Below are positions 7,910 through 19,412 of a stretch of DNA of 64,000 nucleotides, piece after piece. A program made the translations under genes and the position numbers. Every line of letters begins with the position of its first letter. The first letter of the stretch is position 1. This stretch comes from Stenotrophomonas sp. Ste86 (lineage in GTDB: Bacteria > Pseudomonadota > Gammaproteobacteria > Xanthomonadales > Xanthomonadaceae). The notes under the pieces are model-generated. The model was not told the origin of the DNA. It saw only the letters and a list, made by a program, of their open reading frames with translations, and searched no databases. Location: contig NZ_JALJRW010000011.1 in NCBI RefSeq assembly GCF_024519465.1, positions 62,001 through 126,000 on the forward strand. Direction: 5' to 3'.

Positions 7910-9010
7910 TCACGCCCGGTGCGGCGTGCCCAGGTACTCGGCGCTCTGCATTTCGATCAGGCGCGAGGCGGTGCGCTCGAAGGCGCCCTGCAGGCGCGTG
8001 CCCGAGTACAGCGCGACCGGGGAGTCGGTGGCGGTGCAGACCAGGTTGACGTGGCGGTCGTAGAGTTCGTCGATCAGGTTGACGAAACGACGCGCGGCAT
8101 CTTCGTTGAGTGTGTCGAAATGCGGAATGTCGCCCAGCAGCACGGTGTTGAACTCGTGCGCGATCTCGATGTAGTCCGACGGCCCGCGCGGACCTTCGCA
8201 CAGCGCCTTGAAGTCGAACCAGACGATGCTCTTGCCGCGCCCGCGTACCGGGATCTTGCGGCTTTCGATCTCGATGTTGCCCGGCTTGGCGGGCTGGCCA
8301 CCGCTGAGCTCGGCCCAGCGCGTGTCCAGCCAGGCATCGCTGCCGGCATCGCGTGGGGCCTGGTACACCGGCGAGCGGGTCAGCGCGCGCATCCGGTAGT
8401 CCTCGGTACCTTCGGCGTACAGCTCCACGCAGTAGGTCTGCAGCAGGCCGATGGCGGGCAGGAAGCTGTCGCGCTGCAGGCCGTTGAGGTACAGGTTTTC
8501 CACGGCGGTATTGGAGGTGGTCACCAGGGTCACGCCCTCGGCGAACATGCGCTCGAGCAGGCGCGCCAGCAGCATTGCATCGCCGATGTCGGTGACGAAG
8601 AACTCGTCCAGCACCAGCACGCGCAGCTTGCTGCGCCATTCCTGGGCGATCTTCGCCAGCGGATCGCTCTGTCCCTGGTGCTCGCGCAGGCGCTCGTGGA
8701 TGCCGCGCATGAAGCGATGGAAATGGGTGCGGTACTTCTGTTCGATCGGCAGCCCGTCGTAGAACAGATCGACCAGGAAAGTCTTGCCGCGTCCCACCCC
8801 GCCCCAGAAATACAGGCCCTTGACCGGCTCGGGCTTCTTCCAGAATGCGGAGAGGCGATCCAGCCAGCCGTCCTGGGCGCTGTCGACCAGCGCGAGATGG
8901 ATGCGATCCAGCTCGGCCAGGGCGGCGTGCTGGGCCGGGTCGTTCTGCCATTCGCCCCGGGCCACGCCATCGGCGTAGCGCTGCGACGGGGTCATCACGG
9001 TGTCGCTCAT
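7910..9010 (-). CDS. zapE: cell division protein ZapE (AFG1-like ATPase)
   Basis: Cytoplasmic P-loop ATPase that associates with the FtsZ ring late in division. The 366-residue product starts at the ATG at 9008-9010. Walker A is GGVGRGKTFLVD, Walker B is RVLVLDEF, and sensor-like VTTSNT follows. HRFMRGIHERL and the C-terminal ATDSPVALYSGTRL segment are typical of ZapE/AFG1. The start overlaps the stop of the upstream alpha/beta hydrolase gene by four bases (ATGA), so the two are probably translated in a coupled way. Confidence 0.93.
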   Translation of the reverse strand: MSDTVMTPSQRYADGVARGEWQNDPAQHAALAELDRIHLALVDSAQDGWLDRLSAFWKKPEPVKGLYFWGGVGRGKTFLVDLFYDGLPIEQKYRTHFHRFMRGIHERLREHQGQSDPLAKIAQEWRSKLRVLVLDEFFVTDIGDAMLLARLLERMFAEGVTLVTTSNTAVENLYLNGLQRDSFLPAIGLLQTYCVELYAEGTEDYRMRALTRSPVYQAPRDAGSDAWLDTRWAELSGGQPAKPGNIEIESRKIPVRGRGKSIVWFDFKALCEGPRGPSDYIEIAHEFNTVLLGDIPHFDTLNEDAARRFVNLIDELYDRHVNLVCTATDSPVALYSGTRLQGAFERTASRLIEMQSAEYLGTPHRA

Positions 9011-9681
9011 GCCGCGTCGGGGGCCGCGTCGGGCAGCCACTGCTTGACGCCATGGATGAGCGCGCCGCGCAGGTCGACGATCTTGCGGTGGAAGAAGTGG
9101 CTGGTATCGGGCATGCGCACCAGTTCGTGCGGTGCATCCATACCGTCCAGCCAGTCATAGACCGCCTGCGGATCGACGATCTCGTCTTCCTCGCCCTGGA
9201 CCACCAGCCACTGGGCCGGCGGCTGCATGCCCTCGAAGTCCCAGCGCCCGGCCGGCGGCGCGATCGAGATCAGCGTGGTCGGCTGCAGGTCGCCCGCTGC
9301 GCGCAACGAGACGTATGCCCCGAAGCTGAAACCGGCCAGCCATAGCGCCTGGCCCGGCCGCTGCGCACGCACCCAGGCGGCGATGGCCTTGAGGTCGTCC
9401 TGCTCGCCCACGCCATTGTCGAAGCTGCCGGCCGAGTCGCCGACGCTGCGGAAGTTGAAGCGCACGGTGGCGATGCCCAGGTCGCGCAGCGCGCGCGCCG
9501 CCATGGTCACCACCTTGTTGTGCATGCTGCCGCCCTCGGTGGACAGGGGGTGGCAGACGATCGCCACCACCGGCTGCACGGCGACATCGGCCTCGGGCAG
9601 ATCGACCACGACATCCAGCGGACCGACCGGTCCGTCCAGCGTCAGCGCACCGCTTTCTTGGGGAAATGGGGGATTGTGCAT
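9007..9681 (-). CDS. alpha/beta hydrolase, dienelactone-hydrolase-like
   Basis: 224-residue soluble hydrolase from the ATG at 9679-9681, with no signal peptide. The nucleophile elbow is AGFSFGAYVS (catalytic Ser in GFSFG). Earlier HPLSTEGGSMHNKVV and RFNFRSVGDSAGS form the oxyanion region typical of the small alpha/beta hydrolases often annotated as YpfH/KAgamma-like. The acid/His pair is likely EEDEIVDP and DTSHFFHRK. Substrate unknown. It is coupled to zapE by a four-base overlap; a functional link to division is not known. Confidence 0.8.
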   Translation of the reverse strand: MHNPPFPQESGALTLDGPVGPLDVVVDLPEADVAVQPVVAIVCHPLSTEGGSMHNKVVTMAARALRDLGIATVRFNFRSVGDSAGSFDNGVGEQDDLKAIAAWVRAQRPGQALWLAGFSFGAYVSLRAAGDLQPTTLISIAPPAGRWDFEGMQPPAQWLVVQGEEDEIVDPQAVYDWLDGMDAPHELVRMPDTSHFFHRKIVDLRGALIHGVKQWLPDAAPDAA

Positions 9682-9737
9682 GGCGTCATAATACCGTCCC
9701 TCCGCGTGCTTCACCGCCGCCCCTGCCAGGTCCGTAC

Positions 9738-10604
9738 ATGCACTATCTGGTTTTCAGCGTTTTCTGCAGCGTGCTGGTCTCGGTCCTGCTGAAGCTGGCG
9801 CCGCGCCGGCGGCTGGACATGCCGCAGGTGGTGACCTGGAATTACCTGGTCGCCAGCGTGCTCAGCGCAGTGCTGCTGCAACCCTCGCTGGCCTCGCTGC
9901 AGACCGCGCATGCGCCGTGGGCCGCTCTGCTCTGTCTGGCCGTGGCGCTGCCGGCCATCTTCCTGATGATGGCCCGCGCGGTGAACCGCGCCGGGATCGT
10001 GCGCAGCGATGTGGCCCAGCGGTTGTCACTGCTGCTTTCGCTGCTGGCCGCGTTCCTGGTGTTCGGCGAGACGGCCAACGGTTGGAAGCTGGCCGGGCTG
10101 GGGTTGGGGCTGTTGGCGATCCTGGGTATCAGCGCGCGCCCGCGGGCCGGTGCGGCCGAGCCCACCAGCGGGCGGGCCTGGCCGTGGCTGCTTGCAGTGT
10201 GGGTGGGCTATGCCCTGGTCGACATCCTGCTCAAGAAGGTGGCGTTGTCGGGCACGCCCTCGATGGCGGCGCTGCTGGCCAGCTTCAGCCTGGCCTTCGT
10301 GCTGATGCTGGCCCTTCAGCTATGGCGCCACCTGCGCGGGATCGCCCGCCTGCAATGGCGCAACGGGGTTGGTGGCGCCCTGCTCGGCCTGCTCAACTTC
10401 GGCAACATCCTGTTCTACGTGCGCGCCCACCAGCACCTGCCGGACAGCCCGGCGGTGGTGTTTGCCGGCATGAACATCGGCGTGGTGGTGCTGGGTGCGC
10501 TGGTGGGCATGCTCGGCTTCGGCGAGCGCACCAGCGTGTGGAACCGGGTCGGGCTGGCGCTGGCCGTGGTGGCGATCGGGTTGATCGCGTGGGGCACGTG
10601 GTAG
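9738..10604 (+). CDS. EamA-type (DMT superfamily) inner-membrane transporter
   Basis: 288 residues from the ATG at 9738. Almost the whole length is hydrophobic, consistent with about ten transmembrane helices made from two EamA repeats. Each half ends with the repeat signature: SLLLSLLAAFLVFGETANGW in the first, and AGMNIGVVVLGALVGMLGFG then ERTSVWNRVGLAL in the second. The family exports or imports small metabolites such as amino acids or nucleotides, and the substrate cannot be predicted here. It is transcribed away from the hydrolase/zapE pair, with which it shares a 56-base promoter gap. Confidence 0.85.
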   Translation: MHYLVFSVFCSVLVSVLLKLAPRRRLDMPQVVTWNYLVASVLSAVLLQPSLASLQTAHAPWAALLCLAVALPAIFLMMARAVNRAGIVRSDVAQRLSLLLSLLAAFLVFGETANGWKLAGLGLGLLAILGISARPRAGAAEPTSGRAWPWLLAVWVGYALVDILLKKVALSGTPSMAALLASFSLAFVLMLALQLWRHLRGIARLQWRNGVGGALLGLLNFGNILFYVRAHQHLPDSPAVVFAGMNIGVVVLGALVGMLGFGERTSVWNRVGLALAVVAIGLIAWGTW

Positions 10605-10751
10605 GCAGCGACCAGCCTCATTGACGCAACAAACCGCGCAGTCGCGACGCGATGTTTCGATTGATACGCCGACGGAGATCAGATTCGCACCTGCCAGATC
10701 GTGGACCCCACTACATAGACTCGCGGGTCTCCACTGGCCAGGAAGCCTCCT

Positions 10752-11126
10752 GTGACACGACCATCCTCTGCGCGACTCCTGACATCACTGGCATGCCTGG
10801 CCTTGGGCGGCTGTGCGAGCCTGGGGGGATTCCCTGATTTCACCGCACCGGCCTACCCGCCACCATCCAATTACCCGACCTATCCCCCCGCGTATCCCGT
10901 TGGGGGCGACCGACCGGATTCAGAGGTGGTGAGCTGCCACAGTAGTGACCACCGTTTCCAACGCTGCAACGTACAGATTTCGGCAAAAGACACGGTGCAC
11001 CTGATCAGCCGGGATTCGCGCTCGCCGTGCGAGTTCGGCCGCGACTGGGGCCAGGACCACAGCGACCTTTGGGTCGACAACGGGTGCCGCGCCACCTTCC
11101 GGATCGAACGCTACTACTGGCGATGA
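10752..11126 (+). CDS. DUF3011 lipoprotein
   Basis: 124 residues from a GTG start at 10752. The signal peptide ends in a lipobox, CLALGGC, so the mature protein would be lipidated at Cys21. A Pro/Tyr-rich linker (PAYPPPSNYPTYPPAYPVG) follows. The remaining domain has the DUF3011 layout: VSCHSSDHRFQRC, then ISRDSRSPCEFGRDWG, then LWVDNGCRATFRI, with four evenly placed Cys that probably form disulfides in the periplasm. The family has no established function, though members are common in xanthomonads. Confidence 0.8.
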   Translation: MTRPSSARLLTSLACLALGGCASLGGFPDFTAPAYPPPSNYPTYPPAYPVGGDRPDSEVVSCHSSDHRFQRCNVQISAKDTVHLISRDSRSPCEFGRDWGQDHSDLWVDNGCRATFRIERYYWR

Positions 11127-11141
11127 AGTGACGATGCAGGA

Positions 11142-12587
11142 TCAGCGATCAAACCCCAGTAGCAGCGGATCATGGTCCGAGCTGCGCCATGGGCCGGCTT
11201 CGTTGCGGTCGCGGTAGCCGACATCGTCGGCCTCGTCGGCGTTGATGTGCCACTCCGCAGCGGCGCGCAGGCGCTTGGCCATGCCCGGGCTCAACAGCGC
11301 GTGGTCCAACCGGCCGGTCATACCGTTGTAGACATAGCTGTAAGGCCGTTCAACCTTGGCCAAGGCGAACGCATCCCGCCAGCCGGCCGCGTGCAGGGTG
11401 CGGATCGGGTCTTCCATCGCGTAGGCGTTGAAGTCGCCCAGCAGCACCGCATCGCGGGTGCCCGCGCCGGTGGGATCGGTCGCCAGCCACTGGTCCAGCA
11501 GCGTGGCCGAGGCGACCCGGGTGGCATTCCAGCAGGCCTGGCCGTCCTTCTGGTCAGCGTCCGCGCCGGTGGCGTCCGAGCAGCCCTTGGATTTGAAGTG
11601 ATTGGCCACGACCACGAACGGCGCGCCCTTGCCCGCACGGAAGGCCTGCGCCAGCGGCACGCGGCTGCGCTCGCCGAAGGGCTCCTTCGCCAGCACTGCG
11701 GGGGCCCCGACCGGGGTCACGCGGGAAGCACGATAGAGGATGCCGACCCGGATCGGGTTGTCGCCCGGGCCCTGCCGGGCATCGATGAAACGCCAGTCGG
11801 CCCCTTCGCCTTGATCGGCGTTGAGGGCATCGACCAGCTGGGCGATCGCCGACTGCGGACCGTAACCATCGTTCTCCAGTTCCATCAGCGCGGCGACATC
11901 GGCACCGAGGGCGTTGATGGTCGCCACCAGTTTGGCTTTCTGCGCCTGATGCTCGGCTAGGGTACGGGCGCCGCGCAGGGTCGGGTAACCGCCGCCCTGA
12001 CCATCACCGTTGAAGAAATTCTCCAGGTTGAACGCCGCCACGTGCAGGGCGCCCGCCACCACCGGCACCGCCGGGCGTTCCAGCGCCGGCAGGTTCAGCG
12101 GGCGGGTCACCTGCAGACGGATGTTGCCCTTGGGATCGATGCGGACGATGCCTTCGATATTGCGCAGGACCATGCCGGTGCGCAGGTTCGCGGCCGCCGG
12201 CAGGTAGGCGGCCGGGCCAGGATCACGGGCATCGCTGCCATCGTCCAGCAGCAGCCGGCGATGCAGGTTGTCGGCCACCACCTGCGCGTGCCCCGCGGTA
12301 CCGGGAGCGGCCACTTCACTCGGCTGCCACAGACGCCCACCGAAGGCCACGGTCAGCTCACCGAAGCGCGACAGGCCATCGGTGCCGGCCAGGGTCAGCG
12401 GCGCGGCGATGCGCACCTGCCGGCCATCCAGCGTGCGCCAGTCGGTCGGCGGCGCGGTCAGGGTGACCGTGGCCGACGTGGTCGGCGCCGGACGCACCTG
12501 CGGCGAGGTGGCGGGCTGCGGCTGGGCGGCATGGACCGCGCCGGACAACGCCAGCGCAAGGGCGAACACGAGGGGGGTACGGCGCAT
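11142..12587 (-). CDS. secreted ExeM/NucH-type endonuclease/exonuclease/phosphatase-family protein
   Basis: 481 residues from the ATG at 12585-12587, with signal peptide MRRTPLVFALALALSGAVHA. The first ~170 residues form an OB/lamin-tail-like lead region. The C-terminal part is an endonuclease/exonuclease/phosphatase domain: AAFNLENFFNGDG (metal-binding Asn/Glu), ALMELENDGYG, VVVANHFKSKGC, LLGDFNAYAMEDPI and the final catalytic SSDHDPLLL. This is the layout of extracellular DNases such as ExeM and NucH. CS and CW near residue 350 may form a disulfide. Extracellular DNA digestion is the likely role, although a phosphodiesterase on another substrate is possible. It is convergent with the DUF3011 gene. 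Confidence 0.85.
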   Translation of the reverse strand: MRRTPLVFALALALSGAVHAAQPQPATSPQVRPAPTTSATVTLTAPPTDWRTLDGRQVRIAAPLTLAGTDGLSRFGELTVAFGGRLWQPSEVAAPGTAGHAQVVADNLHRRLLLDDGSDARDPGPAAYLPAAANLRTGMVLRNIEGIVRIDPKGNIRLQVTRPLNLPALERPAVPVVAGALHVAAFNLENFFNGDGQGGGYPTLRGARTLAEHQAQKAKLVATINALGADVAALMELENDGYGPQSAIAQLVDALNADQGEGADWRFIDARQGPGDNPIRVGILYRASRVTPVGAPAVLAKEPFGERSRVPLAQAFRAGKGAPFVVVANHFKSKGCSDATGADADQKDGQACWNATRVASATLLDQWLATDPTGAGTRDAVLLGDFNAYAMEDPIRTLHAAGWRDAFALAKVERPYSYVYNGMTGRLDHALLSPGMAKRLRAAAEWHINADEADDVGYRDRNEAGPWRSSDHDPLLLGFDR

Positions 12588-12637
12588 CGGAAGCAGGACT
12601 CCAGGAAAGTGCGACAAGGCTAACCACATAAAGTGAA

Positions 12638-12657
12638 ACGCCGCCCTTCGGCGGCGT
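12638..12657 (-). terminator. stem-loop after the cytochrome c5 gene
   Basis: 8-bp stem ACGCCGCC / GGCGGCGT with a CTTC loop, 24 bases past the cytochrome stop. On the minus strand it is followed by a modest T-rich run (TTTCACTTT), so it is a fair rho-independent terminator. Confidence 0.55.
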
Positions 12658-12681
12658 CGGTGGCCTGATCCGGCAAAGCCG

Positions 12682-13200
12682 TCATTTCAGGTTGGCGAGC
12701 ATCCAATCGACCGTGGCATGGATCTGCTCCTCGGTCAGCGCCGGATTACCGCCCTTGGGCGGCATGATGCCACCGTCCGGGCCGGTGTAGCCCTCCACCG
12801 CGTGCTTGTAGAGCGTGTCCTTGCCCTGGGCGATGCGCGCATCCCAGTGGCTGTGGTCCAGGGTCGGTGCCTTGCCCACGCCATTGGTATGGCAGGCGGT
12901 GCACAGGTTGTCGAAGATGACCTTGCCGTCGGTGGTACCGCCGTAGGCCACCTGCGAGGCGGCCTTGGCCAGGGCCGCAGCCTTGGCCGAGGCCTGCGCG
13001 GCGGCGCCGGTGCTGCCGGCATAGACCGCGCCGGCCGGGGCAATGCGCTGTTCAGTGCGCTTGGCGGCCAACGGGGAGACTTCCGGGGGAATGCTGGTGT
13101 GCAGGTAGGCAGCGAACAGAATCAGGCCGAGCGTGATGGCCATCAACAGCGCGATGACCATGGAAAAGCGTTTCAGGAACTCGAGGTCGTAATTCCGCAC
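12682..13200 (-). CDS. membrane-anchored cytochrome c5-family protein
   Basis: 172 residues from a GTG start at 13198-13200. A single N-terminal membrane helix (residues ~12-33, FSMVIALLMAITLGLILFAA) anchors the protein with its C-terminus in the periplasm. An Ala-rich linker follows, then a monohaem domain with CTACH and the distal Met in GIMPPKGG. The final helix HATVDWMLANL is typical of cytochrome c5. It should carry electrons between quinol-oxidising complexes and terminal oxidases. The anchor HTSIPPEVSPLA sequence is shared with xanthomonad c5 proteins, to my recollection. Confidence 0.88.
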   Translation of the reverse strand: MRNYDLEFLKRFSMVIALLMAITLGLILFAAYLHTSIPPEVSPLAAKRTEQRIAPAGAVYAGSTGAAAQASAKAAALAKAASQVAYGGTTDGKVIFDNLCTACHTNGVGKAPTLDHSHWDARIAQGKDTLYKHAVEGYTGPDGGIMPPKGGNPALTEEQIHATVDWMLANLK

Positions 13201-13314
13201 TCTCTATACCCCTGGCTGGTAGTCGTTGGACCACGGCTTGTCGGTCGAGTATGACCAGCGTCAGCGGGGCTCTGCAAGCTGCCGCTTTCTATCGCAATGC
13301 AGCATGGGCATGGC

Positions 13315-13920
13315 TCAGCCGCCCGCGGCCCGCAGGCAGAAAACACAGATCGACTCCACCAGCGCGTGTTCGTCGCCGTGCGCGTCGCGGCTGGGCGCGG
13401 TTGGACCGACCAGCGCTTCGGTGAAGGCACCGACGATGCAGGCCGCCGCCACGTGGGTGTCCTGCGGCGGAAAGGTGCCGTCCTCGATGCCGTCGGCGAC
13501 GATGCGCCGGAACACCTCACCGAACAAGCGGCGGCAGCGGATGCGCTCGGCTTCCACCTCCGGATCGACCGGCTCGGCGATGAAGGCGTAGGCCAGGCCG
13601 GGGCCGGCCAGCGCCCGCCGGACGAAGGCGGTGATCGCCCGGCGCAGGCGCTCCGGGGCGGGCAATGGCTCGGCGGCAATGGCTTCAAAGATGCGCAGTT
13701 CGTGCTCGACCGCGGCGGTGAGCACCTCCACGAACAGCTCGGCCTTGGACGGGAAGTGGCGGTAAATCAACCCGGTGGAGACCCCGGCCTCCGCCGCCAC
13801 GGCGGTCACCGGGGCGTTGCGGTAGCCGCCGGCGGCCACCAGCGCACGGGTCGCCAGCAGGATCCGTTCGCGGGCCCCGGCGAGGCGTTCTTCCATCAGT
13901 GCGGAGCGTTTGTAGGCCAT
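13315..13920 (-). CDS. TetR/AcrR-family regulator, probable regulator of the liu genes
   Basis: 201 residues. The N-terminal helix-turn-helix spans about residues 20-65, with VTAVAAEAGVSTGLIYRHF as the recognition unit and PSKAELFVEV closing the domain. The C-terminal ligand domain contains VRRALAGPGLAYAFIAEPVD and is helical. It is divergent from liuA, 140 bases away, so control of branched-chain acyl-CoA degradation is likely. In pseudomonads liuR is a MerR-type gene, so a TetR regulator here is the xanthomonad arrangement. The effector may be an acyl-CoA, which is inferred only. Confidence 0.85.
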   Translation of the reverse strand: MAYKRSALMEERLAGARERILLATRALVAAGGYRNAPVTAVAAEAGVSTGLIYRHFPSKAELFVEVLTAAVEHELRIFEAIAAEPLPAPERLRRAITAFVRRALAGPGLAYAFIAEPVDPEVEAERIRCRRLFGEVFRRIVADGIEDGTFPPQDTHVAAACIVGAFTEALVGPTAPSRDAHGDEHALVESICVFCLRAAGG

Positions 13921-13934
13921 TTGTTGATTCTATG

Positions 13935-13947
13935 TTCAATTTTTGAA
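13935..13947. promoter_or_regulatory. candidate TetR operator upstream of liuA
   Basis: Perfect palindrome TTCAA-TTT-TTGAA in a short AT-rich patch just before the TetR start codon and about 115 bases before liuA. The flanks extend the symmetry weakly (GTTCAA, TTGAAT). A TGTTCAC half-site follows at 13952-13958. Position and symmetry suit an operator controlling both divergent genes. Confidence 0.5.
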
Positions 13948-14060
13948 TTTGTGTTCACTTCTTCTGCAAACCCCGCTACGCTGGGCCAAATCGCCCGCGG
14001 GACGGTCCTTGCCGTCCACCTCAACCGGCGCGTCCCTTCCAGCTGTTGCGGAGTCGCCCC

Positions 14061-15224
14061 ATGCACGTCCCGACCATGAATTTCGATCTCGGCGAAGAGA
14101 TCGACCTGCTGCGCCAGAGCGTGGCCCATTTTGCCTCGGTGGAAATCGCGCCGCTGGCGGCCCAGGCCGATGAAGAGAACCTGTTCCCCAATGCGCTGTG
14201 GCGCAAGCTCGGCGAGCAGGGCCTGCTCGGGCTGACCGTGGAGGAAGCATACGGCGGCAGCGGCATGGGTTACCTGGCCCACGTGGTGGCGATGGAAGAA
14301 ATTTCGCGCGCCTCCGGCAGCATCGGCCTGTCCTACGGCGCGCACTCCAACCTGTGCGTGAACCAGCTGCGCAAGAATGGCACCGAAGACCAGAAGCAGC
14401 GCTTCCTGCCCGGCCTGTGCAGCGGCGAGAAGGTCGGTGCGCTGGCGATGAGCGAACCCGGCGCCGGCTCGGACGTGGTGTCGATGAAGCTGCGCGCCGA
14501 CAAGCGTGGCGACCACTACGTGCTCAACGGCAACAAGATGTGGATCACCAACGGCCCCGATGCGGACGTGCTGGTGGTCTACGCCAAGACCGACCTGGAG
14601 GCCGGTGCCAAGGGCATCACCGCGTTCCTGGTGGAGAAGGGCATGAAGGGCTTCTCCACCGCGCAGAAGCTGGACAAGCTGGGCATGCGTGGCTCCAACA
14701 CCTGCGAGCTGGTGTTCGAGGACTGCGAAGTGCCGGAAGAGAACGTGCTGGGCGCGGTCGGCGGCGGCGTCAACGTGCTGATGTCCGGCCTGGATTTCGA
14801 GCGCGTGGTGCTGTCCGGTGGCCCGCTGGGGCTGATGGCCGCGGCCATGGACGTGGTGATGCCCTACGTGCACGAGCGCAAGCAGTTCGGCCAGGCCATC
14901 GGCACCTTCCAGTTGATGCAGGCCAAGCTGGCCGACATGTACGTGGGCCTCAACGCCTGCCGCGCCTATGTGTATGCGGTGGCGCGCGCCTGCGACCAGG
15001 GCCGCACCACCCGCCAGGACGCCGCCGGTGCGATCCTGTACTCGGCCGAGAAGGCCACCTGGCTGACCGGCCAGGCCATCCAGGTACTGGGCGGCAACGG
15101 CTACATCAACGACTACCCGACCGGGCGTTTGTGGCGCGATGCCAAGCTGTATGAAATCGGCGCGGGCACCTCGGAGATCCGCCGCATGCTGATCGGCCGC
15201 GAACTGTTCCAGCGCACCAAGTAA
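14061..15224 (+). CDS. liuA: isovaleryl-CoA dehydrogenase
   Basis: FAD enzyme that oxidises isovaleryl-CoA to 3-methylcrotonyl-CoA in leucine breakdown and passes electrons to ETF. I use the ATG at 14061 ([20 protein letters not shown]). A TTG five codons earlier is also in frame. Signatures are [16 protein letters not shown] and [19 protein letters not shown] (substrate and FAD binding), and [15 protein letters not shown] carrying the base Glu at the position special to isovaleryl-CoA dehydrogenases. [20 protein letters not shown] and [17 protein letters not shown] follow. It is first in a rightward operon with liuB nine bases downstream. Confidence 0.95.
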   Translation: MHVPTMNFDLGEEIDLLRQSVAHFASVEIAPLAAQADEENLFPNALWRKLGEQGLLGLTVEEAYGGSGMGYLAHVVAMEEISRASGSIGLSYGAHSNLCVNQLRKNGTEDQKQRFLPGLCSGEKVGALAMSEPGAGSDVVSMKLRADKRGDHYVLNGNKMWITNGPDADVLVVYAKTDLEAGAKGITAFLVEKGMKGFSTAQKLDKLGMRGSNTCELVFEDCEVPEENVLGAVGGGVNVLMSGLDFERVVLSGGPLGLMAAAMDVVMPYVHERKQFGQAIGTFQLMQAKLADMYVGLNACRAYVYAVARACDQGRTTRQDAAGAILYSAEKATWLTGQAIQVLGGNGYINDYPTGRLWRDAKLYEIGAGTSEIRRMLIGRELFQRTK

Positions 15225-15233
15225 GGGCACGCC

Positions 15234-16844
15234 ATGACCGTCTTGAGCACCCAGCTGCAACCGGGCAGCGAACTTTTCGACGCCAACCGCGCTGCGTTGC
15301 AGGCGGTGGTCGATGACCTGCGCAGCACCCTGGCGCGCACCGCGCTGGGTGGCAGCGAGGCCGCCCGCGCCAAGCACACCGCGCGCGGCAAGCTGCTGGT
15401 GCGCGATCGCATCGATGCCCTGCTTGATCCGGGCAGTGCCTTCCTGGAAATCGCGCCGCTGGCCGCGCACGGCATGTACGGCGATCCGATCCCCAGTGCC
15501 GGCGTGGTGGCCGGCATCGGCCGGGTGTCGGGCGTGGAATGCGTGATCGTGGCCAACGATGCCACGGTCAAGGGCGGCACCTACTACCCGATGACGGTCA
15601 AGAAGCATCTGCGCGCGCAGGAAGTGGCCGAGCAGAACCGCCTGCCGTGCATCTATCTGGTCGATTCGGGCGGTGCGTTCCTGCCGCTGCAGGACGAGGT
15701 CTTCCCCGACCGCGATCATTTCGGTCGGATCTTCTACAACCAGGCCAACCTGTCAGCGCAGGGCATTCCGCAGATCGCCTGCGTGATGGGCAGCTGCACC
15801 GCCGGTGGCGCCTACGTGCCGGCGATGAGCGATGAAACGGTCATCGTGCGCGAACAGGGCACCATCTTCCTCGGCGGTCCGCCGCTGGTGAAGGCGGCGA
15901 CCGGCGAAGTGGTCACTGCCGAAGAACTCGGCGGTGCCGATGTGCACACGCGCATCTCCGGCGTGGCCGACCATATGGCCGACAACGACCTGCAGGCGCT
16001 GGCCCGGGTCCGCGCGATCATCGCCCAACTCAACTGGCGCAAGCCCGAGCCGGCCCTGGCCGTGCAGGCCCCGGTTGAACCGCGCTATCCGGCCAGTGAG
16101 CTGTATGGCGTGATTCCCGCCGACACCCGCAAGCCCTACGACGTGCGCGAAGTGATCATGCGCATCGTCGACGACTCGCGTTTCGACGAATTCAAGCCGC
16201 GCTACGGCGCCACCCTGGTCACCGGCTTCGCGCACCTGCACGGCTACCCGGTGGGCATCATCGCCAACAACGGCATCCTGTTCTCCGAGTCCGCGCTGAA
16301 GGGCGCGCACTTCATCGAACTGTGCACCCAGCGCGGCATCCCGCTGGTGTTCCTGCAGAACATCACCGGCTTCATGGTCGGCCGCAAGTACGAACACGGC
16401 GGCATCGCCAAGGACGGCGCCAAGCTGGTGATGGCGGTGGCCTGCGCGAAGGTGCCCAAGTTCACCGTGGTGATCGGCGGCTCGTTCGGCGCCGGCAACT
16501 ACGGCATGTGCGGCCGCGCCTACTCGCCCAACTTCCTGTGGATGTGGCCGAACGCGCGCATCGGCGTGATGGGCGGCGAGCAGGCCGCCAGCGTGCTGGC
16601 CACGGTCAAGCGCGACGGCATCGAAGCCAAGGGCGGGCAGTGGTCGGCCGAGGACGAGGACGGCTTCAAATCCCCGATCCGCGACCAGTTCGAGCAGCAG
16701 GGCCACCCGTATTACGCCAGCGCGCGGTTGTGGGACGACGGCGTGATCGATCCGGCCGATACGCGCCGTGTGCTGGGCCTGGCCTTGTCGGCCAGCCTCA
16801 ACGCGCCGGCGCAGAAAACCGCGTTCGGTGTGTTCCGCATGTAA
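15234..16844 (+). CDS. liuB: 3-methylcrotonyl-CoA carboxylase, beta (carboxyltransferase) subunit
   Basis: 536 residues, the usual length for MccB. It transfers CO2 from carboxybiotin on LiuD to 3-methylcrotonyl-CoA, giving 3-methylglutaconyl-CoA. Both carboxyltransferase halves are present. The N-terminal half has [38 protein letters not shown] and [19 protein letters not shown]. The C-terminal half has [37 protein letters not shown] and [35 protein letters not shown] is typical of MccB over propionyl-CoA carboxylase. It follows liuA and precedes liuD by 64 bases. Confidence 0.95.
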   Translation: MTVLSTQLQPGSELFDANRAALQAVVDDLRSTLARTALGGSEAARAKHTARGKLLVRDRIDALLDPGSAFLEIAPLAAHGMYGDPIPSAGVVAGIGRVSGVECVIVANDATVKGGTYYPMTVKKHLRAQEVAEQNRLPCIYLVDSGGAFLPLQDEVFPDRDHFGRIFYNQANLSAQGIPQIACVMGSCTAGGAYVPAMSDETVIVREQGTIFLGGPPLVKAATGEVVTAEELGGADVHTRISGVADHMADNDLQALARVRAIIAQLNWRKPEPALAVQAPVEPRYPASELYGVIPADTRKPYDVREVIMRIVDDSRFDEFKPRYGATLVTGFAHLHGYPVGIIANNGILFSESALKGAHFIELCTQRGIPLVFLQNITGFMVGRKYEHGGIAKDGAKLVMAVACAKVPKFTVVIGGSFGAGNYGMCGRAYSPNFLWMWPNARIGVMGGEQAASVLATVKRDGIEAKGGQWSAEDEDGFKSPIRDQFEQQGHPYYASARLWDDGVIDPADTRRVLGLALSASLNAPAQKTAFGVFRM

Positions 16845-16908
16845 GGCACGCGCGGCACCGCGAGGTGCCGCCCCCTGCTCCGCCATTGGCCCGCGCCACG
16901 AGACCTCC

Positions 16909-18891
<1,983 letters not shown>

Positions 18892-19412
18892 GCGTTACTG
18901 CCGGTGGGCCAAGCATCCAGTAGTGTGCGGCTGAGGCGTCTGATTCTTCGCGTTGTGCAACCCAGCCAGCGGTGCACAGTCGATGGATCAATCCCCGACC
19001 GCGCCCAACGCTACGTCTGCTGCACCGCCGAGAGTGCTTCCACACATGACCATCACACTTCTGGACCGCCCGTGCGCGGACGATGTCTTCCGCGCCCGGT
19101 TTGTGCCACAGCCAACGCAGGCGTGCCGATAGATAGGCCTGGCTTGGAATACCGATGCATACATGCCCCGACTGGCTGTGCATGAGCAACCTCGCCAGCA
19201 TGGCGGAAATGCAACTGGCTCGAGACGCCTTGGTGAACTATCCGTCCAGCCACAGGGCCGCGATGACCGTGGTATTTCCGTTTGAAGCTGGGCAGGTCCA
19301 CAGAGTCATCAAATAGCACCTCTGCTGTTCTGAGCGCATCGCGCTACACGCCTCAAGAGCCGTAGATCTGCTTCGCCGTCCAGCATCCTGGCAGCGCAGT
19401 AGATTGTTCCTG
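18892..19412. other. gene-poor stretch between liuD and the RiPP locus
   Basis: 521 bases with lower G+C than the surroundings and no ORF with convincing codon usage. A leftward reading at 19053-19319 (MLFDDSVDLPSFKRKYHGHR...) and an overlapping frame with GHVCIGIPSQAYLSARLRWL could be remains of a frameshifted gene. I recognise no family and see no ribosome site. No repeats of the SMAG type occur here. Confidence 0.5.

Noticed and set aside
19053..19319. 88-codon leftward frame as an extra RiPP gene
   Set aside because: No ribosome site, no leader-like or other known pattern, and codon use unlike neighbouring genes.
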